A DNA stretch of 64,000 nucleotides. It comes from an uncultured Cycloclasticus sp. GTDB lineage: Bacteria; Pseudomonadota; Gammaproteobacteria; Methylococcales; Cycloclasticaceae. Location: NCBI GenBank assembly GCA_913057515.1, contig CAJXOJ010000005.1:1-64000 (forward strand). Direction: 5' to 3'. How positions within the stretch are numbered: the first letter of the stretch is position 1; each line of letters begins with the position of its first letter. The translations under genes were made by a program, and so were the position numbers. The notes below the pieces were generated by a model. It saw only the letters and a program-made list of their open reading frames with translations, was not told where the DNA came from and made no database searches. Shown piece after piece: positions 1 to 10,419 of this stretch.

Positions 1-310
1 GCGCTGCTTTCTTAGCTGCAGGTGTTGGCGCTGCCTTCTTAGCCGCCGACTTTGGCGCTGCTTTCTTAGCTGCAGGTGTTGGCGCTGCCTTCTTAGCCGC
101 CGACTTTGGCGCTGCTTTCTTAGCTGCAGGTGTTGGCGCTGCCTTCTTAGCCGCCGACTTTGGTGCTGCTTTCTTAGCTGCAGGTGTTGGCGCTGCCTTC
201 TTTGCCGCCGACTTTGGTGCTGCTTTCTTAGCTGCAGGTGCAGGTGCTGCCTTCTTAGCCGCTGGCTTTGGAGCTGCTTTCTTAGCCGCAGGCTTTGGAG
301 CTGCTTTCTT
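1..310. repeat. 54-bp tandem repeat (two 27-bp half units) encoding the AAKKAAP[KT]xP tail
   Basis: gcgctgctttcttagctgcaggtgttg + gcgctgccttcttagccgccgactttg recurs with 54-bp period from positions 1, 55, 109, 163 and decays towards about 310. Confidence 0.9.
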
Positions 311-664
311 AGCCACAGGCTTTACGACCATTGAAGGCGCTTCTGCAAAACCTTCTTGAATTAGCTCGCTCATTGCTTGTTTAGTTTCCATTGCAACTTT
401 GACTGAGTTCTGAGCATTTTCCAATACTTTTTCTGACAGTTCTTTATACAGACTTGATTGTAAATTCATCAAGTCACTCATTGAGGTTGCTTTATTAACC
501 GTTTTAGCTTTTTTAATACCACCCTCTAAACAACTTGAAACCAACTCCATTTGTAATTTAGTTAATTCCTTTATCGATTGGGTGTTTAAGGTATTAATCT
601 TCTTTAATGATTCATTGGCTTTTTTACTTAATTGAGCCCATTGTTGAATTAGATCATTTTGCAT
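1..664 (-). CDS. Phasin-like protein with Ala/Lys/Pro-rich (histone H1/AlgP-like) repetitive C-terminal tail; 3' end truncated by the window edge
   Basis: Reverse-strand ATG at 662-664 reads MQNDLIQQWAQLSKKANESLKKINTLNTQSIKELTKLQMELVSSCLEGG..., a helical phasin-like N-terminus, followed by repeated AAKKAAPxPAAKKAAPxS. It neighbours phaB. Not in the ORF track because it is open at the window edge. Confidence 0.75.
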   Translation of the reverse strand, partial: MQNDLIQQWAQLSKKANESLKKINTLNTQSIKELTKLQMELVSSCLEGGIKKAKTVNKATSMSDLMNLQSSLYKELSEKVLENAQNSVKVAMETKQAMSELIQEGFAEAPSMVVKPVAKKAAPKPAAKKAAPKPAAKKAAPAPAAKKAAPKSAAKKAAPTPAAKKAAPKSAAKKAAPTPAAKKAAPKSAAKKAAPTPAAKKAAPKSAAKKAAPTPAAKKAA

Positions 665-739
665 GTTCACCACTCCTTAAGTTATTTAAAAAATAATAAA
701 TATTGTTCACTAATATCGTTTACTAAACGACCTGTCAAT

Positions 740-769
740 AAAAAAGGCAACCAAATGGTCGCCTTTTTT
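740..769 (-). terminator. Rho-independent terminator downstream of phaB
   Basis: AAAAAAGGC...ACCAAATGGT...GCCTTTTTT hairpin with T tract, between the phaB stop and the phasin start. Confidence 0.75.
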
Positions 770-793
770 AAATTAAGAAACTGTCATGGTTCC

Positions 794-1540
794 TTAGAAG
801 CTAGTAAACAAACCACCATTAACAGGAATATTTGCCCCTGTTATATAGCTCGCTTCGTTTGATGCTAAAAATTTAACCGTGTTTGCAATTTCAACCGGCT
901 CCGCCAAACGTTGCATTGGTATTTGAGAAATTAATTCGTTACGAATACTTTCATCAATCGCCATTACCATACTTGTCGCTACATAGCCTGGGCTTACAGA
1001 GTTAACGGTAATACCTTTGCGAGCAACCTCTTGCGCCAAAGCCATTGTAAAACCATGCATGCCCGCTTTCGCAGCAGAATAATTGGTTTGACCAAATTGA
1101 CCGCGTTGTCCATTCACTGAAGAAATATTAATAATACGGCCACTACCCCTTTGCAACATAAAGTCTAAGACGTTTTTAGTCATATTAAAAACACCATCTA
1201 AGTTGGTAGATAGCACGGCATCCCAATTTGACTCATCCATATTTTTCAAGAAGCCATCACGAGTAATACCAGCACAGTTAACTAATACCTCAATCGGGCC
1301 AACTGTTTCTTCAACGTGCTTAATCATGTTGCCACACGCTTCAAAACTAGTGACATCAGCTTCTTCGACTAAAAAATCAAAACCTTCTTCCTTTTGGCTG
1401 GCGATCCACTCGTCAGCCTTTTCAATCTCTTTATTAAATGTTGTCGCAACAACAATATAACCACTTTGTGATAGCTTTTTAGAAATTTCAGAACCGATAC
1501 CGCCAATACCGCCTGTTACTAAGGCTACTGATTTGCTCAT
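794..1540 (-). CDS. phaB: Acetoacetyl-CoA reductase (3-oxoacyl-ACP reductase-like SDR)
   Basis: VALVTGGIGGIGSEI Rossmann motif, YSAAKAG catalytic motif, VSPGYVATSMV; PhaB-like throughout and adjacent to the phasin gene. Confidence 0.9.
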   Translation of the reverse strand: MSKSVALVTGGIGGIGSEISKKLSQSGYIVVATTFNKEIEKADEWIASQKEEGFDFLVEEADVTSFEACGNMIKHVEETVGPIEVLVNCAGITRDGFLKNMDESNWDAVLSTNLDGVFNMTKNVLDFMLQRGSGRIINISSVNGQRGQFGQTNYSAAKAGMHGFTMALAQEVARKGITVNSVSPGYVATSMVMAIDESIRNELISQIPMQRLAEPVEIANTVKFLASNEASYITGANIPVNGGLFTSF

Positions 1541-1794
1541 ACTTGGAACTCCAATGATTTAATTTATAAGAATAAACTTAGTTTATTGCAGTGCACTATA
1601 ATGAGATTAACCACTTAAGTCAATATTTGAAACAATGTTAGAATTTCGTATATGGTCAAGTTTGCATCACTTCAGTGGTCAATATAATGACTCGATGATT
1701 AAAACCCTTTAGATTGAAGTTACTTTTTTCGCTTAACTGATCTATAGCAATTACCGTACAATACAAAAACATATCACTTCAATGAGTTAAGACT

Positions 1795-2571
1795 ATGTTA
1801 TTGGTTATTTCTCCTGCAAAAACATTAGATTTCGACACGCCGCCCACTACATCGATATATTCACAGCCTGAATTTTTAGATGACTCCGTAGAGTTGATCG
1901 ATCAGCTTAAGACCCTTTCGCCATCTGATGTATCCAGTTTAATGAGTATTAGCGACAAATTAGGTGTACTCAACAGCAATCGGTTTATTGATTGGCAGCT
2001 CCCATTCACCGTTGATAATAGCAAACAAGCCTTGTTAGCATTTAAAGGTGATGTATACGAAGGCATTAATGCTGCCTCTTTCTCACAGGAAGATTTAACC
2101 TGGGCTAACGATCACCTACGCATTCTTTCGGGCTTGTATGGTTTACTTAAACCACTAGACTTGATGCAGGCTTACCGCTTAGAAATGGGCACCAAGTTTA
2201 GTAATAATCGTGGCAAAAATTTATATGAATTTTGGGGGGACAAAATTACCGATAAAATCAATCAAGAAATAGCTGAGCAAAAAACTCCCGTATTGATTAA
2301 CCTTGCCTCAAATGAATACTTTAAGTCTGTTAAAACAAAGCAATTGAATGCCGCCGTCATCACACCTGTTTTTAAAGATTGGAAAAATGGCAAATATAAG
2401 ATTATTAGCTTTTACGCAAAAAAAGCACGCGGCATGATGAGCGCTTATATTATTAAAAATCGCTTAGAAAGCCCCAGCGATATTAAGAAATTTGATACCG
2501 CGGGTTATGCTTTTTCTGCTGAACAATCGACTGAGAGTGAATGGGTGTTTTTGAGAAAGGATGCTATCTAG
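1795..2571 (+). CDS. yaaA: YaaA family peroxide stress protein (DUF328)
   Basis: [51 protein letters not shown] family motifs. Confidence 0.95.
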   Translation: MLLVISPAKTLDFDTPPTTSIYSQPEFLDDSVELIDQLKTLSPSDVSSLMSISDKLGVLNSNRFIDWQLPFTVDNSKQALLAFKGDVYEGINAASFSQEDLTWANDHLRILSGLYGLLKPLDLMQAYRLEMGTKFSNNRGKNLYEFWGDKITDKINQEIAEQKTPVLINLASNEYFKSVKTKQLNAAVITPVFKDWKNGKYKIISFYAKKARGMMSAYIIKNRLESPSDIKKFDTAGYAFSAEQSTESEWVFLRKDAI

Positions 2572-2921
2572 TTTTCCAATCACTCAGTCCGTTAGACCAA
2601 TCACCGGAGAGACACTTTTATCCATTCCCTTAACAGCGGCTGTTAAACAACAGGTTAAACTGTATAAGCTTCTCCATTAACTGAAGGTGTTAGCAGAGTC
2701 ATTCACCGAAAGGTTCAATAGCGCTGATTAATAATTATTTTGTCCAGAATCAGGCCAATCTAGCTCCCATGCTGCTAAGGTAGATCTTCTAGCAATCACC
2801 ATGCTATTTCTTTAGCATCATGTAAACAAACCTGATCTTCTAACGCTCCAATATCAACTTTAGCGTCAGCCTAAAAGCCGTTTACGTGCTCACTCCACTT
2901 ACCTTGGCGTTACTTCTTAAG

Positions 2922-5771
2922 TTATGCGTCTGTCACCAAAATAACCCTAATGGCATCTAACTTAAACGAGGCCCTTTCAATATAGGTCGTCAAATCCTTT
3001 ATTTTAGCTTTTTGCTGAGTCAACTCATTATCACGGATACTTGCATTTACCTTAGCTAATGCAACGAGCCGCTCTAAATTTGCCGACTCTTGCTCCTGCA
3101 TATGCTCAATGCTCTGTACCACCAACTCCTCTTGCTGTTTTACAACCAACTGCTCAGCCTTCTCAATTAGTTTTTTGATCGTTTCTTGACCATGCTCAAT
3201 AATATTCAACGCAACGGGTTTTTTAACAAACGTTATTCTTGAAGCTATATGTTCTGGTTTTAAGATATCAGTCATATCTAAACCATTTGAGCCCACCACG
3301 ATTCGCTTCATCGTTTTAGGTAGGTAGCGGTGCAAATGTAAACGTTTTGGTGCGGGACAATGTGTTGTGAAAATAGCCTCTAGAATAACCGTACCGGCAG
3401 GAATAGGAGGCAGAGCCATCGTACAAAATGTTGAATTACCAAACTCACTGTTGATAATTTGTTCCATCGCCGCTGTCACCATGGGGTGCTCCCATGTTAA
3501 GAATTGAAAATCTTCACGAGATAGCGCAATTTTACGATTAAAGGTAGCCGTTAGGCCATCTTCATTTAAACCAGGAAAAGTATCACTTTGCATATGACCA
3601 CTCGGTTTTATAACAATACTATCTTCGCTATGGTATTGCTGCTCTACACCAAAGTTTTCAAACACCTCTTCCATATAATGAGACAACTCTAGATGACTTG
3701 AAGATAAGCTAATTTCATCAATTATCGCCTGCGCTTCATCTTTTCTACACGAGTTTAGCTCAAGCATTAAATCCCGGCCAGCGTGCATATCGTCAATGCT
3801 TTGTTGCATAAGAAGCGCTGTTTTTTCAATAATCGCATTAAATTCATTATCATCGACATCACACAATAGGGCTTCTTTAAGGTCCGCTTTAACCGCCGCA
3901 TACACATGATGGCCTGTAGAACACACCCGATCAAACGCACGTAGCCCTTGATCATACCACTGCATCAAACGCTGCTGCCCGGACCCTTTTACACATGGCA
4001 CATGGATATGCACCGTATCTGTTTGGCCAATCCGATCTAGACGCCCGATACGCTGCTCTAATAAATCAGGGTTAAGTGGCAAATCAAATAAAACCAAATG
4101 ATGTGCAAACTGGAAATTACGCCCTTCACTACCAATTTCAGAGCAAATTAGAATCTGCGCACCCTCTTCAGCATCTGAAAAATAAGCCGCTGCTCGGTCT
4201 CTTTCTATCAGGCTCATGCCCTCATGAAAAACAGCCGATACAAATACAGTCCGCATTTTTAAATAATCATTAAGCTCCTCGGCTGTGCTTTGCTGCGCGC
4301 AAATCAACAATACTTTTTCCTGCTTGTGCGCATCCAGCCAGTCCATTAACCACTGCACACGTGGGTCCTCATCAAGCCAGTCTTCTCCCAACAGCATTTC
4401 CGGCAACAAGGTATTCATCATGGCCAGATCATCATCTAACTCAAACTCAGACTCTACTGATAAAGCGGGTAGCTCATAGGAATATAACTGCCTAGATGAA
4501 AAAGCATCTATGTTTTCACGCGTATTTCTAAATAAAACACGACCCGTTCCATGCCGATCTAATAAGGCATCGATAACTGATTGTATTGATACCGTGTCAG
4601 CGGCTAGGGCCTCTTCGCCCAATAACTCTACTAAGGTATTTTTTAGCGTTTCGTCCATCAATTCGTCTTCAATGGATGTTGCACCCATCAATCGCTTGAT
4701 TAGGTCATTGATATCCCTATAACCTGCCTGCTCCTCTCGGAAAGCGGCTAAATCGTAATAACGATCCGGATCTAAGAGCCGTAAACGTGCAAAATGACTG
4801 GTAACACCCAGTTGTTCAGGGGTCGCGGTTAGTAACAACAAACCAGGAATATTATTAGCCAAGGTTTCAATGCAACGATATTCATTACTGACGTTATTTT
4901 CATTCCAGAATAAATGATGCGCCTCATCAACTATCATCAAATCCCAGTCTGCAGCTACTGCCAAGGCATGGTAATTAGCGTGCTCAGACAAGAACGATAA
5001 CTGACACAGCACCAATTGAGCTGTTTCAAACGGGTTGATATCACCCTCATCTCTTATCGCTTCGCAGCGATCACGGTCCAAAATGGTAAATGACAAATTG
5101 AAGCGTCGTAACAATTCAACCAACCATTGATGAATCAGCGCATCAGGCACAACAATCAACACACGTTCAATCGAACCGGTTAATAATTGCTGATGCAAAA
5201 TCAAGCCCGCCTCAATTGTTTTACCCAAACCGACTTCGTCGGCTAGCAAAACCCGTGCTGCGTTTCGCTCGCTGACTTTTTTCGCAATATAAAATTGATG
5301 CGGCAATAACTGCACCCGAGGGCCGGCTAAGCCGAAGCCAGTGAATTGGTCGAGTTTTCGTTGAAATTCAAGTGTCTTAATTCGCAAATTAAACAACTTG
5401 TTTTTATCTATCTGCCCAGTAAACAAACGGCTTTGCGGCTTGCTAAACGCTCCGACGCTATTCAGATCCATTTCATGCAGCACCACTTGCTCACCTTGCT
5501 GGTCGACACAAAGGTAAATCATGCAGTTATTGTGTTCTTGAGTTTGCTCAACGGTTAGCCCAGCACCATCAATTGGATGAACCGTATCACCCACGGCATA
5601 AATCACACGGCTTAACGGCGCATTATTTAGAGCATAAACACGAGTTTCTTCCACCGCCGGGTATAAAAGGGTAACGTGACGACCCTCAATAAATTCAACC
5701 ATACCCAGCCCAAGCTCGGTTTCTGAATGACTAACCCAACGTTGCCCTGGGTGAAAAACATGCTGACTCAT
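2922..5771 (-). CDS. rapA: RNA polymerase-associated ATP-dependent helicase RapA (HepA)
   Basis: SWI2/SNF2 motifs: LLADEVGLGKTIEAGLI, DEAHH, EIGSEGRNFQFAHHLVLFDLPLNPDLLEQRIGRLDRIGQ; 949 aa. Confidence 0.96.
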   Translation of the reverse strand: MSQHVFHPGQRWVSHSETELGLGMVEFIEGRHVTLLYPAVEETRVYALNNAPLSRVIYAVGDTVHPIDGAGLTVEQTQEHNNCMIYLCVDQQGEQVVLHEMDLNSVGAFSKPQSRLFTGQIDKNKLFNLRIKTLEFQRKLDQFTGFGLAGPRVQLLPHQFYIAKKVSERNAARVLLADEVGLGKTIEAGLILHQQLLTGSIERVLIVVPDALIHQWLVELLRRFNLSFTILDRDRCEAIRDEGDINPFETAQLVLCQLSFLSEHANYHALAVAADWDLMIVDEAHHLFWNENNVSNEYRCIETLANNIPGLLLLTATPEQLGVTSHFARLRLLDPDRYYDLAAFREEQAGYRDINDLIKRLMGATSIEDELMDETLKNTLVELLGEEALAADTVSIQSVIDALLDRHGTGRVLFRNTRENIDAFSSRQLYSYELPALSVESEFELDDDLAMMNTLLPEMLLGEDWLDEDPRVQWLMDWLDAHKQEKVLLICAQQSTAEELNDYLKMRTVFVSAVFHEGMSLIERDRAAAYFSDAEEGAQILICSEIGSEGRNFQFAHHLVLFDLPLNPDLLEQRIGRLDRIGQTDTVHIHVPCVKGSGQQRLMQWYDQGLRAFDRVCSTGHHVYAAVKADLKEALLCDVDDNEFNAIIEKTALLMQQSIDDMHAGRDLMLELNSCRKDEAQAIIDEISLSSSHLELSHYMEEVFENFGVEQQYHSEDSIVIKPSGHMQSDTFPGLNEDGLTATFNRKIALSREDFQFLTWEHPMVTAAMEQIINSEFGNSTFCTMALPPIPAGTVILEAIFTTHCPAPKRLHLHRYLPKTMKRIVVGSNGLDMTDILKPEHIASRITFVKKPVALNIIEHGQETIKKLIEKAEQLVVKQQEELVVQSIEHMQEQESANLERLVALAKVNASIRDNELTQQKAKIKDLTTYIERASFKLDAIRVILVTDA

Positions 5772-5898
5772 TGACTATTTAACCTACGCTTCGGTTTAAA
5801 AGGCGAGGATGATAGAAGCTATCAACATCACCCGCAATGATTAATTGTACCCAAAATATAGTTGCCTTTGCCAAACAATAAATTTGCCGACATAGGTT

Positions 5899-6720
5899 TT
5901 AAAATTGTTTCGCATCCAGCTCGCGTGTTTGTCGAATTTGTGCCGCTATTTCCTCAATAGAAATAGAGGTCACATTCAAATATGGCACATTCTCTAATTG
6001 AAATAACTCCTCAACTTGAGACACTTCCCTTTGGCAAGTACGTAAAGAGGCATAAGGGCTACCTGGCCGACGCTCTTCACGTATCCGGCTGAGCTGTTCG
6101 GCACCAATAGTTAAGCCAAATAGTTTCTTTTTATAGGGCTTGATCGCACGCGGAAGACTGCAGTTGTCTAAATCACTGTCGGTAATGGGGAAGTTTGCGG
6201 TAAAAATACCATATTGAAGTGCTAAATAAAGTGAGGTCGGCGTCTTACCTGTCCGCGACACGCCCACCAAAATAACATCGGCCTGTTGATAATGATCTAA
6301 ACGCGCACCATCATCATTAACCAGCGCATAATTCACCGCGCGGATACGTGACTCATAAGAACTTTTATCGATTAAGCCATGGCTTTTACCTACTTCATGT
6401 GATGATTCTTGGCGCAGATCATTTTCCATTCTCATAATATAATCATTAAATAAATCATAGAAAATACAATCACTTTCAGCCACTATCTCTCGCAAGTCAT
6501 CATTGGTAAAGGTGCTAAAAACAATCGGGCGTCCTTCATTCACGGTATATGCATTATTAATTCTTTCCTTCACCGCATGCGCGCGTGCTTCAGTATCAAT
6601 GAACGGGATAACATGCCGATCACGTTCTACTCCCGCAAATTGAGTCATTAAACTATTACCCAATGTTTCCGCGGTAATCGCCGTTCTATCTGATATAAAA
6701 AAGATTGTTCTATTTTTCAT
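5899..6720 (-). CDS. ppsR: PEP synthase regulatory kinase/pyrophosphorylase (DUF299)
   Basis: VGVSRTGKTPTSLYLA P-loop-like motif, RTIFFISDRTAITAETLG; divergent from ppsA. Confidence 0.93.
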   Translation of the reverse strand: MKNRTIFFISDRTAITAETLGNSLMTQFAGVERDRHVIPFIDTEARAHAVKERINNAYTVNEGRPIVFSTFTNDDLREIVAESDCIFYDLFNDYIMRMENDLRQESSHEVGKSHGLIDKSSYESRIRAVNYALVNDDGARLDHYQQADVILVGVSRTGKTPTSLYLALQYGIFTANFPITDSDLDNCSLPRAIKPYKKKLFGLTIGAEQLSRIREERRPGSPYASLRTCQREVSQVEELFQLENVPYLNVTSISIEEIAAQIRQTRELDAKQF

Positions 6721-6839
6721 TGAATATAGCGTGTGTTTTTTTGTTAAAATGCTTGATTATTAAATTTTAAACTAAAGATAACTTCATCATGAAGAAAGAA
6801 TACTCATGAAGCAAGGTATCAACAACAGAGGGTAGCAAG

Positions 6840-9215
6840 TTGGAAGAATATATTGTATGGCTCGACTCAACAGGCATGGATGATGTGGAACATGTTGGTG
6901 GTAAAAATGCTTCTTTAGGTGAAATGATCAGCAACTTAGCGTCTGTTGGCGTTGATGTTCCCGGTGGCTTTGCAACAACAGCAAAAGCGTTTCGCGACTT
7001 TCTTTCACAAAGCGGAATTGATGACCGTATTAATGCCAAGTTGGAAGCGTTGGATGTTGATGACGTCAATGCACTGGTGGCGGCAGGTAAAGAAATTAGA
7101 AGCTGGGTCATCGATACCCCCTTCCAAGCTGAGCTATCAGGCGCTATTGAAAAAGCCTACGCTAAAATGCAAGCCGATGCGACCAGCGAGTTTTCCGTAG
7201 CCGTTCGTTCTTCTGCAACCGCAGAAGACTTACCGGACGCCTCTTTCGCCGGTCAACAAGAAACCTTCCTTAATGTGGATGGTATTGAGAACGTCATGCA
7301 CGCCATTAAAGAAGTATTTGCATCACTTTTTAATGACCGCGCTATCTCCTACAGAGTTCACCAAGGTTTCGAACACAGTGGCGTTGCCCTTTCTGCTGGC
7401 ATTCAACGCATGGTTCGAAGCGATATCAGCTCATCTGGCGTTATGTTTACGCTTGACACTGAAACCGGTTTCCGCGACGCCGTTTTCATTACCTCAAGCT
7501 ACGGCTTAGGTGAAATGGTTGTACAAGGTGCTGTAAACCCTGATGAGTTTTACGTGCATAAACCAACGCTTGAAGCAGGTCGCCCTGCTGTTCTGCGTCG
7601 CAACCTGGGCAGCAAGTTAATCAAAATGGTTTACAACGATGAAACCGGTGCAAAAGAGCCAGTTAAAGTGATCGATACCGAGCCTGCGACACGCGTTGTT
7701 TACTCACTCACCGATGCAGAAGTTGAAAAATTATCTAGCATCGCGATAACCATTGAAAAACACTATCAACGACCCATGGATATCGAATGGGCTAAAGATG
7801 GCTTAGATGGTCAACTTTACATTGTTCAGGCACGCCCAGAAACGGTTCAAAGCCGTGCAGGTAAAGAAATTGAGCGCTATACACTGAACGAAACCTCAAC
7901 TGTTTTAGTTGAAGGCCGCAGTATTGGACATAAAATTGGCTCTGGACCAGCTCGTGTAATCTCAAGCATTTCACAAATGGACCAAGTGCAAGCTGGCGAC
8001 GTTTTAGTCACCGATATGACGGACCCTGATTGGGAGCCTATCATGAAACGCGCCTCTGCGATTGTTACCAACCGTGGTGGTAGAACTTGTCACGCAGCGA
8101 TTATTGCTCGCGAACTTGGCATACCGGCAGTCGTTGGCTGTGGTGATGCTACCGACCATATCAGCCAAGATACCGACATCACCGTCTCTTGTGCTGAAGG
8201 CGATACCGGTTTTATTTATAAAGGTTTACTCGATTTCCAAATTGATAAAATCAACCTCGACTCAATGCCAGAGATTCCCGTTAAAGTGATGATGAATGTG
8301 GGTAACCCTGATCGCGCTTTCGACTTTGCTGCACTTCCGCATGAAGGTGTGGGCTTGGCACGTTTAGAATTTATCATCAACCGGATGATCGGCATTCACC
8401 CGAAAGCGCTGTTAGAATTTGATCAACTTCCTAGCAACTTAAAGGACACCATCAATAAGCGTATTTCTTGCTACGACAGCCCTAAAGACTATTACGTAAA
8501 GCGTTTGGTAGAAGGCATATCAACCATCGCAGCTGCTTTTTCACCGAAATCAGTTATCGTTCGCATGTCCGACTTTAAATCAAATGAATACGCCAATTTA
8601 ATTGGTGGTGATCGTTATGAGCCGGAAGAAGAAAACCCAATGCTCGGCTTTAGAGGTGCCTCACGTTATATTTCTGACTCATTTCGTGAATGTTTTAACA
8701 TGGAATGTGAGGCATTGAAGTTTGTCCGTGACTCAATGGGCTTAACCAACGTCTGGGTGATGATCCCCTTTGTTCGTACCGTTGATGAAGCACGCCAAGT
8801 AACCGAGTTACTTAGAGAGAATGGCATCGAAAGCGGTAAAAATGGCCTTAAACTAATTATGATGTGTGAATTGCCTTCAAACGCCCTTATGGCTGATGAA
8901 TTCCTCGAGTACTTCGACGGTTTTTCTATTGGGTCAAACGATTTAACACAGCTTACACTTGGCCTAGACCGAGACTCAGCCTTGATTGCCAACCTCTTCG
9001 ATGAACGTGACCCGGCTATCAGGAAGCTACTCTCAATGGCTATTCAAGCGTGCCGTAAACAAAACAAATATATCGGTATCTGCGGTCAAGGCCCTTCTGA
9101 TCACCCTGACCTAGCAAAATGGTTAATGGAAGAAGGTATTGAAAGCGTTTCGCTAAACCCAGACACAGTTATTGAAACGTGGATGTTTATGGCTGGCCAA
9201 AAAATTGAAGGGTAA
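6840..9215 (+). CDS. ppsA: Phosphoenolpyruvate synthase (TTG start)
   Basis: [45 protein letters not shown] phospho-His motif, C-terminal PEP-utilising domain. Confidence 0.97.
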   Translation: MEEYIVWLDSTGMDDVEHVGGKNASLGEMISNLASVGVDVPGGFATTAKAFRDFLSQSGIDDRINAKLEALDVDDVNALVAAGKEIRSWVIDTPFQAELSGAIEKAYAKMQADATSEFSVAVRSSATAEDLPDASFAGQQETFLNVDGIENVMHAIKEVFASLFNDRAISYRVHQGFEHSGVALSAGIQRMVRSDISSSGVMFTLDTETGFRDAVFITSSYGLGEMVVQGAVNPDEFYVHKPTLEAGRPAVLRRNLGSKLIKMVYNDETGAKEPVKVIDTEPATRVVYSLTDAEVEKLSSIAITIEKHYQRPMDIEWAKDGLDGQLYIVQARPETVQSRAGKEIERYTLNETSTVLVEGRSIGHKIGSGPARVISSISQMDQVQAGDVLVTDMTDPDWEPIMKRASAIVTNRGGRTCHAAIIARELGIPAVVGCGDATDHISQDTDITVSCAEGDTGFIYKGLLDFQIDKINLDSMPEIPVKVMMNVGNPDRAFDFAALPHEGVGLARLEFIINRMIGIHPKALLEFDQLPSNLKDTINKRISCYDSPKDYYVKRLVEGISTIAAAFSPKSVIVRMSDFKSNEYANLIGGDRYEPEEENPMLGFRGASRYISDSFRECFNMECEALKFVRDSMGLTNVWVMIPFVRTVDEARQVTELLRENGIESGKNGLKLIMMCELPSNALMADEFLEYFDGFSIGSNDLTQLTLGLDRDSALIANLFDERDPAIRKLLSMAIQACRKQNKYIGICGQGPSDHPDLAKWLMEEGIESVSLNPDTVIETWMFMAGQKIEG

Positions 9216-9220
9216 AACAC

Positions 9221-10402
9221 ATGCCACTAACGACGTTTAACCCGCCTGTTCGAACATTGATGGGCCCCGGCCCATCTGATGTACACCCTCGCGTGCTATC
9301 TGCCTTGGCACGGCCAACCATTGGTCACCTAGACCCAAGCTTTGGGCACATGATGGAGGAAGTAAAAAGCTTACTTCAGTATGCATTTCAAACCGATAAC
9401 CAACTCACCTTGCCTGTTTCTGCGCCCGGCTCTGCGGGTATGGAAGCCTGCTTTGCTAATCTATTAGAAGCAGGCGACACGGTTATTGTTTGTCAGAACG
9501 GTGTGTTCGGCGGACGCATGAAAGAAAACGTTGAACGTTGTGGCGCAACGGCCATCTTGGTTGAAGATGACTGGGGTCAAGCCGTTGACCCACAAAAAGT
9601 GGAAGATGCGCTAAAAGCACACCCAGAAGCCAGTATTTTGGCCTTCGTACACGCCGAAACATCTACCGGCGCTCTTTCCGATGCTAAAATCTTGTGCGCC
9701 TTGGCGCACCAATATGACTGCTTATCCATTGTTGACGCCGTAACCTCGCTTGCAGGTTCAGAACTTCGCGTTGATGATTGGGGTATTGACGCCATTTATT
9801 CGGGCACACAGAAGTGCTTATCTTGTGTACCGGGATTATCGCCTGTAAGTTTTAGTGAGCGCGCGCAAGAGCGCATTAAACAACGTAAAGAGCGAGTACA
9901 AAGCTGGTTCTTAGATCTAAACTTAGTAATGGGCTACTGGGGCAGCGATGGTGCTCGCTCGTATCATCACACCGCACCAGTTAACAGCTTGTATGCACTT
10001 CACGAATCATTACTCATGTTAAAAGAGGAAGGCTTAGAAAATGCGTGGGCACGACACCAACAGCTACATGGCGCCTTAAAAGCAGGGTTAGAAGCGATGG
10101 GTATCGGCTTTATCGTACCTGAAGGCTCCCGCTTACCACAGCTCAACGCTGTTATTATTCCCACGGGTATTGACGAAGCCGTTGTTCGTAAGCGTTTACT
10201 TCATGAGTACGATTTAGAAATTGGCGCGGGCCTTGGTACGTTAGTCGGTAAGGTGTGGCGTATTGGCCTAATGGGGCACTCTGCAAACGCCAGTAACATC
10301 ATTTTTTGCCTAGCCTCACTCGAATCTATTTTAAGTGATATGGGTGCAAATATAAAAACGGGAGTGGCACTCCCTGCCGCTCAAAAAGTAACGTTCAGTT
10401 AA
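9221..10402 (+). CDS. Class-V PLP aminotransferase (alanine/serine--glyoxylate aminotransferase-like)
   Basis: MGPGPSDVHPRVLSALARPTIGHLDPSF, YSGTQKCLSCVPGLSPVSFS (PLP lysine), KVWRIGLMGHSA. Confidence 0.85.
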   Translation: MPLTTFNPPVRTLMGPGPSDVHPRVLSALARPTIGHLDPSFGHMMEEVKSLLQYAFQTDNQLTLPVSAPGSAGMEACFANLLEAGDTVIVCQNGVFGGRMKENVERCGATAILVEDDWGQAVDPQKVEDALKAHPEASILAFVHAETSTGALSDAKILCALAHQYDCLSIVDAVTSLAGSELRVDDWGIDAIYSGTQKCLSCVPGLSPVSFSERAQERIKQRKERVQSWFLDLNLVMGYWGSDGARSYHHTAPVNSLYALHESLLMLKEEGLENAWARHQQLHGALKAGLEAMGIGFIVPEGSRLPQLNAVIIPTGIDEAVVRKRLLHEYDLEIGAGLGTLVGKVWRIGLMGHSANASNIIFCLASLESILSDMGANIKTGVALPAAQKVTFS

Positions 10403-10419
10403 ACTAATAGGCTTTCATT

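Noticed and set aside
1-310. Regular repeats at the window start that superficially resemble a CRISPR array
   Set aside because: Units are contiguous 27/54-bp in-frame coding repeats (AAKKAAP) with no unique spacers; they belong to the phasin-like tail.
659-862. 67-aa plus-strand ORF over the phasin-phaB gap
   Set aside because: Covers the phaB terminator and the antisense of phaB; no recognisable domain; the coding genes are on the minus strand.
2630-2646. TTAACAG-CGG-CTGTTAA inverted repeat downstream of yaaA
   Set aside because: Short stem with no following T tract; could be chance, so not called a terminator.
4076-4722. Plus-strand ORFs antisense to rapA (and similar antisense ORFs throughout the track)
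   Set aside because: Low-complexity Ser/Asn-rich translations typical of shadow ORFs opposite strongly conserved genes.
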